This document shows, one piece after another, positions 33,604 through 47,219 of a DNA stretch of 64,000 nucleotides; position 1 is the stretch's first letter, and the number at the start of each line of letters is the position of its first letter. The notes under the pieces are model-generated. The model was given only the letters and a program-made list of their open reading frames with translations, searched no databases and had not been told where the DNA came from. The position numbers and the translations under genes were made by a program. The DNA is from Lindgomyces ingoldianus. Its lineage: Eukaryota; Ascomycota; Dothideomycetes; Pleosporales; Lindgomycetaceae. The stretch lies in assembly GCF_010093535.1 (NCBI RefSeq), contig NW_022985170.1, positions 1,854-65,853 on the forward strand, given 5' to 3'.

Positions 33604-34084
33604 ATAGTCTGCATAAAAGAACAGATTATTAGATTGGAACGCTTTTTTTCTTTTGCCCTACAGCTGCTGCATTAGAGTAAAGAGAGCGGATTTGGAGGGA
33701 TTTTGAGGTCAGATACTCGGCAGTATTGGTTGGGGAAAGGGGTTGAAGAGTTGGGCGTGTTGCTGAGATTGGGTCGGGAGAGCTTGGATGGGATATTCAG
33801 GTTTGTTTCATTTCAACTCTACTTACCATATTCTGAAGTAGTTGTTAATATATTGTATTTACAGGCCTCAGGGCATAAGCCACACTTGCAGTTTATAAAT
33901 GCTACGCAAATTCAAACCCCAACATCGCGCCAGCGGTAAAACACCCAATCCCGCCCGAAACTAGACGATCGCCACGTACTAACGCCAGGATATCATGCTT
34001 GTATATATACATGTCGTACCAAATGCTATTCTTGTGAAACGACGAGAATATCAACGTCCATTTTGAGGTCAAAGTTACTTCACA
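33604..34084. other. Intergenic interval
   Basis: AT-leaning sequence with no notable frame. Presumably the 3' flank of ATG15. Confidence 0.5.
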
Positions 34085-36018
34085 TCACATCTCCATTCTT
34101 TCAGTCACGCTCGGTGCGGGTGCAGTTCCTCCATTACCTTCGTCCCCATCGTAACAGATCAAACCGAACCAGCCTTTGCTCTTACAAGTCGAGGTCGCTG
34201 ACGTAGGCGTAGGGGTAGAATATGTTGGGGTTTCGGATGTGGTAGGATCGTTGCATCCGCCAAACCAGCCCGGATGCTTGCAGGAGAAGGTCGCTGTTGG
34301 GGTGGGGAGTGCGGAGGTTGTGGTGACAGTAGGTGCGGGTGCGGGTGTAGCAGACAGGGTGGGTGTTGGAAATTTGGTGGTTGTAGGATCTTTGCAGCCA
34401 AACCAGCCAGGCTAGAAACCTATTAGTTCATGTAAAAATTTGAGGGGAGGCGAGTAGAGCCTACAGTCTTGCAAGTCGACGTCGAGGTAGTGGTAGTAGT
34501 AGTTGTTGTTGTTGTCGTCGTCGTAGAGTCCGTAGTCGTAGACTCATCCAAACATCCCCACCACCCCGGCGTCTTGCACGTTTCCGTCCTTGTCCTGATC
34601 GATGTCGACGTTGACGTAGGGGGTCTTGAAGTCGTAGTTGACTCTGTGCCGTTGCTTTCGAAGAACTCCCAGGGATAACAGTCGGTACAGTTTACATACT
34701 GTTCGCACTTAGCCGGCTCGTCGTATTTTTCTATGACGTCTTTGATCACGCTAACGATCTTGTGCGTGCCGATGCCGACTCTCCAGCCCCAGTCTGTTAC
34801 GGTGTCATATACGCATTTGAGACCCGTGTGGCAGACACTTTGCATGGCATACCCGCCGAAAGTGCAGCTGCTGCTTGCTTTGTTACATTGGCCCATGTAC
34901 ACGGGATCTGCTGTGTGTCCAAAATGAAAGCCTCCGGTCATTTTGCGCGTTTGGAGGGCGCCAATTTGGTGGCCAGGCGGAGTGGGGAGGCCAAGGCGAG
35001 ATGCAGGCATGGCTTCTGGAACTGCCTCGAAGGTCACGGCAGGAAGGCCGTAGGTCAGTCCTAAGAAAGATGAGACGGCGCCTCCAAGTGAGTGCCCGGC
35101 CAACCAGACGTCGGCGTCGGGGTACAGCTCGGTAACGTTGTGGTACAGGTCTCTTGCGGCATAGTAGTAGCGGTTCTTGTCTTGCAGCGCGGTGACAAGG
35201 CAAGTCGAGTTGCACGTGTAGGCCGATGTTTGACAATCGCAGACTTGTCGCCACAAGTATTGCCCTCCCTGTCCACAGCAGCAGCTGAAGAATAAATTGT
35301 CATTTATTTTGTCGTTCGTCGTTGTCTCAGAGCCATCGAAGACTGCGGGCGAAGTCCCTTTGAGGCCGATGACGATGGTCCTGTTCGTTGTATCGGCAAA
35401 GATGTGTCCGCGCAGACCGTCTGTTTCCCAGCCAAAATCCTCGGTGTAGTTGAATCCTCCTCCCACATCCACCCAGTCGCCAGTATGCGGCTCCAGAACA
35501 TACGCGTTGGACGCCATACGGGCAAAGCTCAGGACAGTCTCTTTGTCAGAGACGTTTGGGGAGAATATCTCGTCGATGGTCCAGTCGGAAGCGGCTAGCT
35601 GGACAGCTTTCCCGGTCATCCTCCCCCAGTCCAGAATGCCATCGATAGTCTCCTTGCTCCTGTCGACAAGTCTTTGTATATTTGTGGCCTCTGATCTAGC
35701 GCGTAGCGGGGGAACGGGTTCCTTGCTGGATGAATGCTCGTCTTCAGGCATCCAGACGGGCGCTGTTTCCGGAACATCGAGCTTCCTATGGAGATTTGGA
35801 TAGCGGTAGGTTCCATGGTGGAAAATATGCCTGAGAGAAAACTCCTTGAGGGGGGTGTCGTGGGGGGAGGGAGTCGAGGGCGGCGGGGGGAGAATAGGCA
35901 GGTCAGCGGCAGCGGAGACAGCGAGGAAGGAGAGAAGTAAAGAGGCAGTCACGCGGCTCGCTGAAGGGCAGAGGCGTCGGCGGCGCATTTTGGGGATGTG
36001 AAATAGCGACAAAGGCAA
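34085..36018 (-). CDS. ATG15: ATG15 vacuolar lipase of autophagy
   Basis: A phospholipase delivered through the multivesicular-body route to the vacuole, where it breaks the membrane of autophagic and Cvt bodies. Exons 36018-34465 and 34411-34085 join across a 53-bp intron, giving 626 residues. The N-terminus carries a signal anchor ([16 protein letters not shown]). The lipase-3 core has nucleophile motif [14 protein letters not shown] with Ser at residue 310, then [10 protein letters not shown] and GIGTHKIV, which hold the likely catalytic Asp and His. Several NxS/T sites are visible. After residue ~470 come Thr-rich linkers separating four related Cys modules: [37 protein letters not shown] and [13 protein letters not shown]; the last three complete only with exon 2. 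A start at the ATG at 35988 ([12 protein letters not shown]) is also plausible. Divergent from the VPS9-domain gene. Confidence 0.93.
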
Positions 36019-36543
36019 AGAAAAGGTAGCGGTCGTGGTAGAGACTGTGCACTGTGTAGGGGTAGAATGGTGTTGGAGTTGGATATCGACGATGACGACG
36101 AGGGCTCACGGGACGCTGTGGCGGGTCATCACGCACGATGCGTCCCAGGGCCCAATCGCGCGGAGTCGGGCTTGCCCAGAGCTGCTAGCCATGGGAGCTC
36201 AGTTACTAGTTGCGGGGACGACGAGGGTCTTACACGGGAGGATGATCAATTGAGCAACAAATTCGGCAACAAATTTGGCAACAAACATTCACCGAGAAGA
36301 CTGTTTCCCTATTGTGCCGTCCGCTTGCTTTCCAGTTTGGGCCCGACGCGCAGCACTCCGTCCGGTCCGAGCGGACGCCTTTTGGCTAAGCTTGGCTCGC
36401 TCAGTCAGTCCCTCCACCGCAGCCTCGCCGCACCATCCGCATGACGTTTGAGGCTCGAGCTACCTTGCTGCTGTCTCGGCGCAGGCACACGACTTGCTAG
36501 ATCCCCTCTACATTCTCCCCTTACCTTAACTGACAGCAACGCA
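36019..36543. promoter_or_regulatory. Shared ATG15/VPS9-gene divergent promoter
   Basis: About 525 bases separate two divergent start codons, so both promoters lie here. Both genes serve the endosome-vacuole route, making co-regulation conceivable but unproven. A repeated AACAAATT-GGC word occurs near 36258-36286. No TATA box stands out. Confidence 0.55.
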
Positions 36544-38831
36544 ATGACCGAACCACCTAAGAATCTACACACCTCCAAGTCCTTCACTCGCCTCGAATCT
36601 CCCCAGTCCCACACTCCCCTATCCCGCAGTCGAGCAAGCACTCTCCAGGGCCCGCCCGTGCCGGATATCCTTGACCCGCTACAGGTCACTTTATCGCCTG
36701 ACAGCGAGGACCCAAAGGATGGAGACATCTTCGCCTCACGTGACGACCAAGATCCCGAGGACCCGCCAGTGAGAACAGTGCCCGACACGTTTGAGGAGCT
36801 GCCTATCGAGATCAGGAGCCTAACAGAGAGGTGTGTATGCTCACCCACTGGATAATAGGTGCATCTTGTGGAGTAGAGCTGACGTACTATAGGTTCCTCG
36901 AGTCACTCTCTGCAAAAGTCCACCCCAGTCCGCTCTCTGCTGACGCTCTCTCCGACCTCTTCCAGGAATTCTACACCCGTGCTTCCACTCACATCAGTAC
37001 CCACATAGCCACGCTCTCGTCCAGATTATCAAGAGATACCTCCGCGTCTCCCGCACCCAAGAAGGCCTCTGTATCCAGCAGCAACAGATCCAGCTCTCTA
37101 AGCTCACGAAAAGGCACCGACAATGTCGGCGAGCAGCAAATGCTTTCCGTGTCAGAAATGGCCGACCGGAAGAAAGCTAGACGCCTGCTTGAGGTGAAGC
37201 GTGCTGCACTCGAAGAAGCTGTAGAGCGAGCCGTGTGTGAGAAAGTCTACGAGAGAATATGGCGACACCGGAGTACGGATGACGAAGAGAGAGATCACAA
37301 GCTTCGGTCGCGGACGGCAGCCCTTAGCCTGGTTGGCATTGGTCTTAAGGAGCTTCTGATGACTGCCGAGGAGCTGACTGAAGAAGAGCGTTTGAAGACC
37401 AAAGAGAGGGAAGGCGAAATCCGGGAATGGCTATCCTCTGCCCGGGACGACATCCGGAAGATGGACGAGGAGAAATACCCCCTCGGAAAACTGCACCATC
37501 TTACCGCCGCACACAAGTCCATTGTGGAAGCCTTGTCGAAAGTCTTCCCCGCCTCATCATCGGCTGATGAGATCCTCCCGACTTTGATCTTCACCCTCAT
37601 CACATCACCTCCAGAAGGCCTCAACGCTATTAGTAACCTTAAGTTCATCCAAAGATTCCGTGGCTCTAGCCGTATGGATGGAGAAACTGCTTACTGCCTG
37701 GTCAACCTAGAAGCGGCTATTTCGTTCCTGGAGACTGTGGATCTTTCCTCTCTTAGAGCAGACGAAATGCGACCCGAGAAGTCAAACTCACGGCCGACTA
37801 CGCCTAGGTCAGAGATCACTCCAATGCCGCTTGGCCTCGCACAGGCTCCAGACCTGACGCAAACACCCGCTACGCCGTTGAAAGAGTCAGCTGTCAAAGC
37901 GCCGCCGAGCCCTACGACCAAGGCCCAGCGTCGACTTAGCAATCTTATCCAGACACAGACGAACAGGATTGAAGCTGCTTCCGATGCCGTCCGCGATTCG
38001 ATACTTGACTCAGCCGATCATGCAATGGACACCATCAACAATACACTAGAGACCAGCTTCAAGTTCTTGTTCGGTCGAATGAAAGAGCAAAACCCAAATA
38101 GCCCTATCCAAGAAGAGCCTAAACTTCCAAAGACACTGGCCGATGCGAGAAAACTAGTGAGCTCCCCAATCCGTGTCGATAGAGGAGACGACGACATGGG
38201 CAGTGTCAGCGCTGCAAGTTCTGTGCTTGGCGACGAGCACCAAGACGACAGGAGCAAGGATGCAGGTTCTAAGATGACGGATCTCTTCGGTGGAAGACGC
38301 GGAATCCGGGACCGCAGCGTCGATTCGACGAAATCTGGAGGGAGCAATAGTGGGAAGCGGGTCGCCTTCACGGCATCTCCCAATGAAAGCAAGACGGCGC
38401 AGGCGCCTGCTGGTAAACCCGAGTCTCCGCCCGCTCCAACCAATACGTCGGCCGTCGACTCCATCCGAAATATGGGCAACAGTCTCAACCCACTCAACCG
38501 CTTTGCAAGCATCAACATGATTCCTAGATTTGGGCGCACCGCGAGCAGCACAGCGAGTACACCTACCATACCAACTCCTGGGGAGCCTAGTAAGCAGTTA
38601 CCGCCGACTCCTCCAACAAACCGGTCTGCTTCTGGTGAAGTGGCGCTGGTTGACGAGAAAGCGGCTAGGGCCGTGGCGGCGATTGAAGCGTTGCGCAAAA
38701 CGACGCCTCCAGTCAAACGCTTCTTGGAAGCCAAGGATGCGCAGGACTTGAAATTAAAAGAGGTAGATGAGCTGTTGAAGGAGTATCAACGGTTAGCAGG
38801 CGCATTGAGGCAGGCTATCAATTCTGGATGA
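36544..38831 (+). CDS. VPS9-domain Rab5-type GEF
   Basis: A guanine-nucleotide exchange factor for Vps21/Rab5-like GTPases on early endosomes. Exons 36544-36830 and 36893-38831 join across a 62-bp intron to give 741 residues. A disordered N-terminus with TP/SP motifs is followed by a helical region (about residues 170-290) and the VPS9 core at about 290-385. There ADEILPTLIFTLI carries the invariant D and P, and the run from SNLKFIQRFRG to AYCLVNLEAAISFLETVD matches the family signature. The C-terminal half is disordered, and the end (VDELLKEYQRLAGALRQAI) is a short coiled coil. No CUE ubiquitin-binding domain is obvious, so it is closer in plan to yeast Muk1 than to Vps9. Start is the first ATG after stops and suits the disordered N-terminus. 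Confidence 0.88.
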
Positions 38832-39326
38832 ACTGCAAGCGGCATGTATCTGCCATAGATAGAGGCGGGCTGGATTTGGATGTCGAGTAAAAGCAACATG
38901 TCGCTACACACCACGGAACATAAATAGAAGGGTTTAATTTGCCAAATGTCCTGCCAGAATCACAGAGTACATCCAGAGGATTCCGCCTTCTGTCGCAAAT
39001 TGGATACTTGCTATGTTCTCTCCTGAATGATGAATTAAAGAAAATATTTAGGGCCAAAATTTTGCGCTGCAGCTGATCATTACGTGTAAGTTATGAAGAT
39101 GAATTTTCATGTTCACTTCTCCACATGAAATAGTTGACGGCATGAAGCATCACGTTAAAGTTGTTAATTTTATGTCCTGAAACCGATACGACCCCAGATT
39201 TTTGCTCGCGTTGCACTGTGCACGGGCCATTGTCAACAAGTAAACAACACGGCGACCTCAGATCTTCCCACGCCGACTAACCACAGCCCGACCACTTATT
39301 CGACCACCCACTTCTACGCAGACAAT
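38832..39326. other. Intergenic interval
   Basis: The 3' flank of the VPS9-domain gene and the promoter of the coiled-coil gene, which follows in the same direction. Nothing else seen. Confidence 0.5.
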
Positions 39327-41880
39327 ATGGTAGAGCCGCTCTTGAACATCTGTCCTGAAAAAATCAATTCCATTCCTATCGGCGATGACGACATGACCTG
39401 GCACGATCCTCCGTCTTCTCCATTTGTTTCCCACATCGAGATGGATGACCAGGAGAACATTCCGCCGGCAAATACAGCTCCAACGCCGGTCAAAGCTGGT
39501 CTGAGCCTTGATGACGACGTGCCTCAGTCTGCCTTCAAGATATCGTCCCCTTCAAAAGCCTTTGGGCTGAAAGATAGGACTTCGCCCGTCAAGAAGTCTC
39601 CAACCAAGCACATGGTTGATGAACACGACGATCCAACCCTGCGACACAATGCCGAGGACCGCAGCAGCCCCAAGAAAGTGTCTCCAGTCATGCCGGTGAT
39701 GATAGAGCGACCTGAGTCGGCAATGAGTGAACGATCGCGCACGAGCCGGTCTCCCTCGAAGCCGTCCCGGACCAATTCAGTCGAATCAGTTCCCCACCTC
39801 TCGAACTCACTTCATGGCCCCCACCTCAACAACTCTCCTCCTTCTAAGCACGATCCCTTCCACGCGGCACCAACCCTGCGCGATAACGAGGGCTTAACTG
39901 TTGCGATGACGATTATGGAAGAGACTCGGAGCGTCACTCATGAGAGTTCGACAACGCACCATTCTGATAACGTATTCTTCGACGATAATGAGGATGACTT
40001 TGGCCACATGGTAGAGGATTTCGATGGGAACCCTGATGGTCCAGACATGACGTCCTTGACTATCGACGACACCTGTTTCAGCGCCTTTTCGGAAATGCCC
40101 AACCTCGACATGACCAAATTCGCCGTAATAAGGAACAGCCCTACCAAGAATGGATTGGCTGATCAGGTAAGTCTTGCTGAACATATTCTGACACAGAGTG
40201 GAGGAACTAATGAAATAAAGTCAACGCCTCGAGCGCGCACCCAAATGACACCTTCCACTGCACGGCGGACCGAACGCACACCATCTCCAACCCCTCGTCG
40301 GTCGCAAAAAGAGAACGACACCACCAATCTACTACTTGACTTCACCGCCCAATTTGAGGCCTTTTCGTCCACCCGCCGTTCTCCAATCCGTGGTCGCACA
40401 TCTCCCGTCAAATCCGGAACCGAACCAAATCTACTCTCCTACATCCAAAACCAACGCTCCCCAGCCAAAGGTTCCTCATTCGTCCCTTCAACGCCCAGTC
40501 GCGAGCGTCAGCACATGCTCAATCTCCTCGATTTCGAGCTCCCTCCCCCACCTACCCCCCGGTCCATCCCCACGGTTACGATCCGCGAGTTGGAAAGTCT
40601 AAAAAGCACATTCCAATCCCAAATCTCAAGTCTCACAGCCAGTCTCTCCGGCAAAGAAGCCGAAGTCGAGAGTCTGGTCAAAGCCGTCTCTAACGCGGAA
40701 CGCCGTGTCGGAGAAGCGCAAGAGCTCGTTCGCGACGAGCGCAGTGCGCGCGAGCACGCAGAGGCGCAAATGACAGACTGGAAGAAAAAAGGCGAGGAGG
40801 TGCAGAAGCTGCTGCAAGACGTGCAGTCCGAACTTGCGCGCAACGACTCCGAACGCGAATCCCTGATCTCCCGTATCACGGAGGCGGAAAAGCGCGCTGA
40901 GGACGCGGAAACCCGGGCATCAGAGCTTGAAACTAGAGTAATTTCAGCGGAGAGTAAGAATGTTGATATGACGACTTTTATTGGTGATGATGATAGAAAG
41001 GTTTACTCGGAAGCTGAGTGTTCAGCAGCGATCGCCGAGAAGGTTAATGAGGTTGCGAGGGATTTACATACGGCGTATAAGGCGAAACATGAGAAGAAGA
41101 TTAAGGCGCTCAAGGATAACTATCAGAAGAAGACGGATGAGAGGTGTAAGGAGCTCAGGGTGCAGATTATTCGTCTGGAACGCCAGGTGGAGGAAGCGGA
41201 CAAGAAGCGCGACGATACCTTTTCTAAAGTTCTGCCTGCTGTGCTCAAGACCCCCGGTTCGGAGAGTTGCGAGAAATGCGGGAAATCAGACGCAGATGCT
41301 CCGATTCCGCCCAAAGCTACGGTTACTTCAGCAGAGGACTCGAAGCTACTCGAAACCCAACAAAGCGAGATCCAAAACCTCAAAGCGAAACTCGCGGGCT
41401 TGCAATCAGAACTCTCGTCAATCCGCAAATCCCATGACGCCCTGTTCCAAGAACTCGAGGCCGAGCGCGTGGAGAAAGGAGAGCTGGTCGCCGCGGCGGA
41501 ACAGATGCTCGCCATGTGTGGCGAGAAAATGGAGGAGATTCAGCAGGAGGAGTTTAGGAAGAGTCAGATGGGATCCGCGCCTACGCCTACGCCTACACAT
41601 ACGCAAATAGCTTCTGCGACTCGCGCTGTGGGGGGAATTGCGAATGGGAATGGAGGTTCTAGACCGGGCTCCGCGCTCGCGATGGGTCGGCCTGGAAGTG
41701 CGATGGGTGAGCGTCTTGGGGCTATGGGTGCGGAGAAGGCGAGTGGGATCGCGAAACCGAGTGGGTTGCGTGCTCCAGGTGGATTTGGATATCAGAGTGG
41801 TGCGCAGGGAATGAGTCGGAGTACGAGTGGTAGCAAGAGTAGGATTATGAGTAACATTGAGAGGATGGGGGGCGCGAGTA

Positions 41881-41918
<38 letters not shown>

Positions 41919-41921
41919 TAG
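39327..41921 (+). CDS. SnaD-like spindle-pole-body coiled-coil protein
   Basis: An 864-codon frame. Residues 1 to about 400 are disordered and packed with SP/TP and SPxK motifs (SPVKKSPTKH, SPIRGRTSPVK), typical of mitotic kinase targets. A conserved-looking island, TTNLLLDFTAQFEAF to SYIQNQRSPAK, lies near 330-385. From about residue 415 to 760 the sequence is strongly heptad-like (ELESLKSTFQSQISSLTASL; AEKRAEDAETRASELETRV) with a break at CEKCGKSDAD. The C-terminus is Gly/Ser-rich and ends in a poly-Gln run. I associate this plan with Aspergillus SnaD, a spindle-pole-body-associated protein, but from memory of the family only. A probable 54-bp intron at 40167-40220 (GTAAGT to TAAAG, with CTAAT branch) is in frame and stop-free; if spliced, the protein has 846 residues. 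Confidence 0.7.
41883..41915 (+). repeat. CAG microsatellite, C-terminal poly-Gln
   Basis: Eleven CAG codons just before the stop of the coiled-coil gene. Pure repeat, hence probably length-variable between strains. Confidence 0.95.
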
Positions 41922-42764
41922 AGGTGGGAAAGGAAATAGAGGCACGGTGTGTGGGGGAGACAGAGTGCTTGTGTATAGTGGCGTTGTTGGTTAGCTGAGT
42001 TTGGAAAGGAGTTTGGGTTTTGGTTACAAGTATTTAATGGTTTCGCCTCTTTGGGTTCTTGTACTTCCCTAGCGTATTAGATAAGATAGCCTTGATATCA
42101 CGCATCGTTCTGTGCCGTAACTACCGTACTCTCCTATACCCTCCAAGTATACATACAACTGTAGATCCTCGACACCCCATCTTCCCACTCAAACCGAATT
42201 CCAGAATCATACAATCTCTATCTATCACACTCTACCAATTTGTCCATCTAGTGGGTTTACAAACCAAGATATGAAAAGTGTACATCTCTCTCTCCCCCGG
42301 GGGATATCAAAGCCAGTCCACATGTAGTGGGATCTATTCGCATCTTATTCTTCGTACTATTCCTCATTCGAACGAACTTAATTCTACACAGCATAGCACT
42401 GCATAACAAGGCAAAATAGAAGAACAAAGGAAGGATAAAGGGGGGATCTAATCCAATGCAATACCAAATTTATAAAATTAGGGTGGAAAGTTTCCAAGAC
42501 GTGATAAATCTGTCCAGCGCATGCTACCTACCATGTGTACGAATCTTCCACCATTGTTACGCTATTCAGCTGCAATACGTGCATAAACGATATAGATGCC
42601 TCCAATGCGAGCCTTGATCGCCAACTGCCACTCATATACCAGATACCAGACGCCTCGCTTAAATTCCAATTCCAAAAAGATAATCCCATGGACAAATAGC
42701 TATCCCCTCCATAGATATCTAAATCCTCCGGTCCCACTTCAACAAAACCCCAACAAGCAAAACC
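41922..42764. other. Convergent intergenic interval
   Basis: Lies between the 3' ends of the coiled-coil gene (+) and the F-box gene (-). Holds their 3'-UTRs; CT-rich patches near 42280; no gene seen. Confidence 0.5.
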
Positions 42765-44846
42765 TCACTCCAAAACCCCTTCCCCTCTCACTCCCCTTGC
42801 CAAAACTCCCACCCCCCACCTCACAAGCCCCCTCTCTGTCCACCCCCACAACTCATCCTCACATCTCCACTCCAATCCATACACTACGCCCAAACTCGGC
42901 AACTCTACTGGCTCCAACACCACACACTCCTTCTCAAACCTCATATTCCTGTAAAACTGCCACCCGCAGCCCTCAATAAATGCATAATCCCCCGGCACCC
43001 CTTCCTGACCCGCAAGACTGTATTCCGGGTCTAGAAAGGCTTGTGGATCCATGGACCAGATTTTGACAGTCTTCCAAGAGGCGATTGCGATGCGGTGGGC
43101 GCGGGGCGAGACGGCGAGACGAAGGCCTAGAGTGGAAAGGTTGTGGAGGTCGGGCAGGCCGGCGAGGCAGGCGACGAAGACGTGGTGGAGAGTGTGATAG
43201 TCGCGTTCTGGGTTGAAGTGTTTGCAGGTGCTGGGATAGTGGATGGCTTTGAGGAGGAAGGCGCCAGTGCGGGAAGCCAGGCCGAAGGATTCGTCGCGAG
43301 AGATCATTAGTTCGAGGGCCTGGAGGGGGAAGTTAGGTTGAGAGTTGAGATTTGAGGCAATGGTAGCTTACCGTGTTCACGCATGTTGGCTCGCCGTCGT
43401 TGAGGTCCTTTTCTTTGATTCGATGGTGGTGGTGGTGCGCGATGACCTTCCCGAGTGATTGTTTCGGAAAAACTTCGACAACGTCAGGGAGATACGTATC
43501 CCGGCGTTCAATCCTCTCGCCCAGGTTTTGCAGCCTCGGAATGGTCCACTGAGGTATAGGATAAGCTGCTGGATACAGGTGTGCATATTTATTTTCGTGG
43601 ATGGTTACTCCAGTGATACGTTCGTTGGGAAACTGGATCCCTGGACCCAAGGTCTCGGTATCCTCCTCTAACGTGTGCGTCTCTGCTGTGGCGGTTAGTC
43701 GTTTTTTGAAGCGGGCAAAGCCTTGCAGTAGGAATAAAGGGGCACTGCAACTTAGTGCACTCCCTGGAGCATAAACAGGAGCGAACCCTTTTCGCGTTTA
43801 TAAAATCGAAGGGAACGGCACAATGAAGCATACTTGCATCGTGGTCCAGGACTCGGATCATGTTTTGGGTGAACGTGTCAAGATGAGACATAATTTAACG
43901 TAATACAGGAACAGGAACAGGAACAAGAACCAAAAAGAAAATAAGAAGGTCATAGAGAAAGGCAAGCCATACCTGCTGTAATCTCATCCGTCACATTACG
44001 ATATATAACGACATTGTGTCCAAATCCTGCACCGAAATCCCGGTATACTATCACCGGACTACCCTCACCGGAAACCGCCATAGCAATTGGCTGTGAGTGG
44101 GCTCGAACTTCAAAAGTGTCTGCCACCATCGGGCCAAAGTCATCATCAAGCCTGAAGACAATGACCTTCATCCAATCCGAAGTATATGGAGAATCCTTCC
44201 AGAACGCTCGATATAAGACGGCCACCCGCGGTAGTGTGTCGACTTCGTATATTGCGTCGAAGACAGCGACTTTGATAATCTCATATTGAACCGGTAGGTT
44301 GCCCGGTACAGGGAAGTATTCGGGTAGACAATGTGAGGAGATGACGTGGGTCAACACGGGACGGTGTTCCTTAGCTTTGTTGGGCTCCAAAGAGTAGATA
44401 TTGATTGTCGCTTCGTCCGAGAGAACTTCGAGGAAGCCCAAGTCGTTGACAAAAGCATTCTCAAGCGACGAGCCCTCCTCATCCGCCATACTGGAGGTGA
44501 TTTTGCTAGCCCTTCTATCTGCGCGCCGAGAAGTGCGCCAGACGTAGGTATCTGCCATCCACGATACCCCATTTGTTAGGTGTTGGGCGGCCCGTTTCCC
44601 AAACACCTTCATGAGAGCCTCAGCATTATTGTTCTGCCGCAATCGAGGATTCCTGGGCCCGGGAATGCGGTCGAGATGATCTAACAACAGACTAGTTGAG
44701 TTGAGAGCATGGGAGCGGAATAGCTTGCTCGTCAGAAGACACATGTAGAAGGACTCAGGGTCCAAGGTGTGTAGTATCTCCCTTAGGAGCTCTGCGGGGA
44801 GTTCAAGGAGCTTATTGGCCATAGGAGGTGGGGGAAGTTGAAGCAT
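42765..44846 (-). CDS. F-box domain protein
   Basis: Probable substrate receptor of an SCF ubiquitin ligase. The F-box is at the N-terminus (MANKLLELPAELLREILHTL, then CLLTSKLFRSHAL). The rest is a long region with beta-like strands and no recognised repeats; IVFRLDDDFGPMVADTFEVR could be propeller-like. Exons 44846-43973, 43787-43372 and 43319-42765 join in frame to 614 residues. Intron 2 (52 bp) is secure. Intron 1 is unusually long for this window (185 bp); I chose its acceptor because the joined sequence then reads EITAGFAPVYAPGSALSCSA and LFLLQGFARFKKRLTATAE without a break, but the acceptor has no good branch site, so this junction is tentative. A start eight codons later (MANKLLELP) is equally likely. 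Substrate unknown. Confidence 0.8.
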
Positions 44847-45937
44847 TTCGAAAATTTAAACCTATCCAGAACCACATAAGCATACTTTCAGTGATCAAGA
44901 TGTTGCAAGCATACCAAATATAGTAGAGACGTCAAATGCGACCGGCAGGGGGGAGAATAGGAACCGAGCAGGGAGCTCTTGCAGTATCTAACTATACAAT
45001 TACCAGTTTCTCTATGGGTTATGCGATGCTGCCATAAATTGGGAGGCACAATAGTATATTTGGTAGTTAAAGTGAGTGACTAAGGGTGGTGGTGAAGGAC
45101 TGTGTTGGTGGAGAATAGGCTGCAAGCCTTCTGGGCACGACTCATATTTTGAGGCGGGCTTAAGAAGGAGTAAGCAATCTCAGGCACAAGAGCAATAGAG
45201 CCGCAAGCCGAGAACCTCCGCAGCTGAAAGGGTGAACTACTGAAAGCCTAGGTCTATTGACTTCCGATGGGGTGGGAGAGGGGAGCGGGCGTGCCAGGCA
45301 GAGCTGTACGATTATGCCCCCGCGTTTTGGAGCCTCAGGCACTCATATCCGGGCCTGCTTTGCTGCGATTGGCTAAAAAATCACCTTCAACCATCTCGAA
45401 TCTATAAACTAGCGAAGCTCTATTGAACTGGCACCGACAACCGAAGAAGTGACACGTCCTGCCCTGCCATGCTAGAATTAAAATCAAATACAAAGGATGC
45501 ACGTCATGCCCATAACCTTGGAACCAACAATATCCTTACCAATTATGCAGTACTCAACAATATTCAATTGATGGCATCTACACAGGACCTCTCTGCTGTT
45601 GCCGCCTCGCGTCCCTGGTCCGAATTGTAGCGATTTCCAACACGTGCACTCGCGTGGCATTATTAAAGAATATGCATTGCTTTCATTGTACCTAGTGAGA
45701 TGCTAATAGATCTGAGTAGCAACAGGAGCTGGTATCGAACACCTATTCCCATGCTTCACCATACCCATTTACCATTACCATATGACTCATATCACAAAAG
45801 CCGCAAACTTTTCATCTTAATGCAAAAAACCAAGCATGCCGTGGTCGACATGTAGCTTCTGCCCTCTCTTTCAGTTGATGTGAGCTTCAACGCCTCGATG
45901 GTCCTGTCAACGCTTGAGAGCTCCCAGCGAGGTGAGG
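44847..45937. other. Intergenic interval
   Basis: Presumed F-box promoter, then the 3'-UTR of the DAHP synthase gene. Short frames only, no repeats or RNA signatures. Confidence 0.5.
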
Positions 45938-47148
<1,211 letters not shown>

Positions 47149-47177
47149 TTACTACGATGGACGAGTCTTAGAGGAAC

Positions 47178-47178
<1 letters not shown>

Positions 47179-47219
<41 letters not shown>

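Noticed and set aside
38018..38734. A 238-codon minus-strand frame
   Set aside because: Antisense shadow of the VPS9-domain gene's disordered half.
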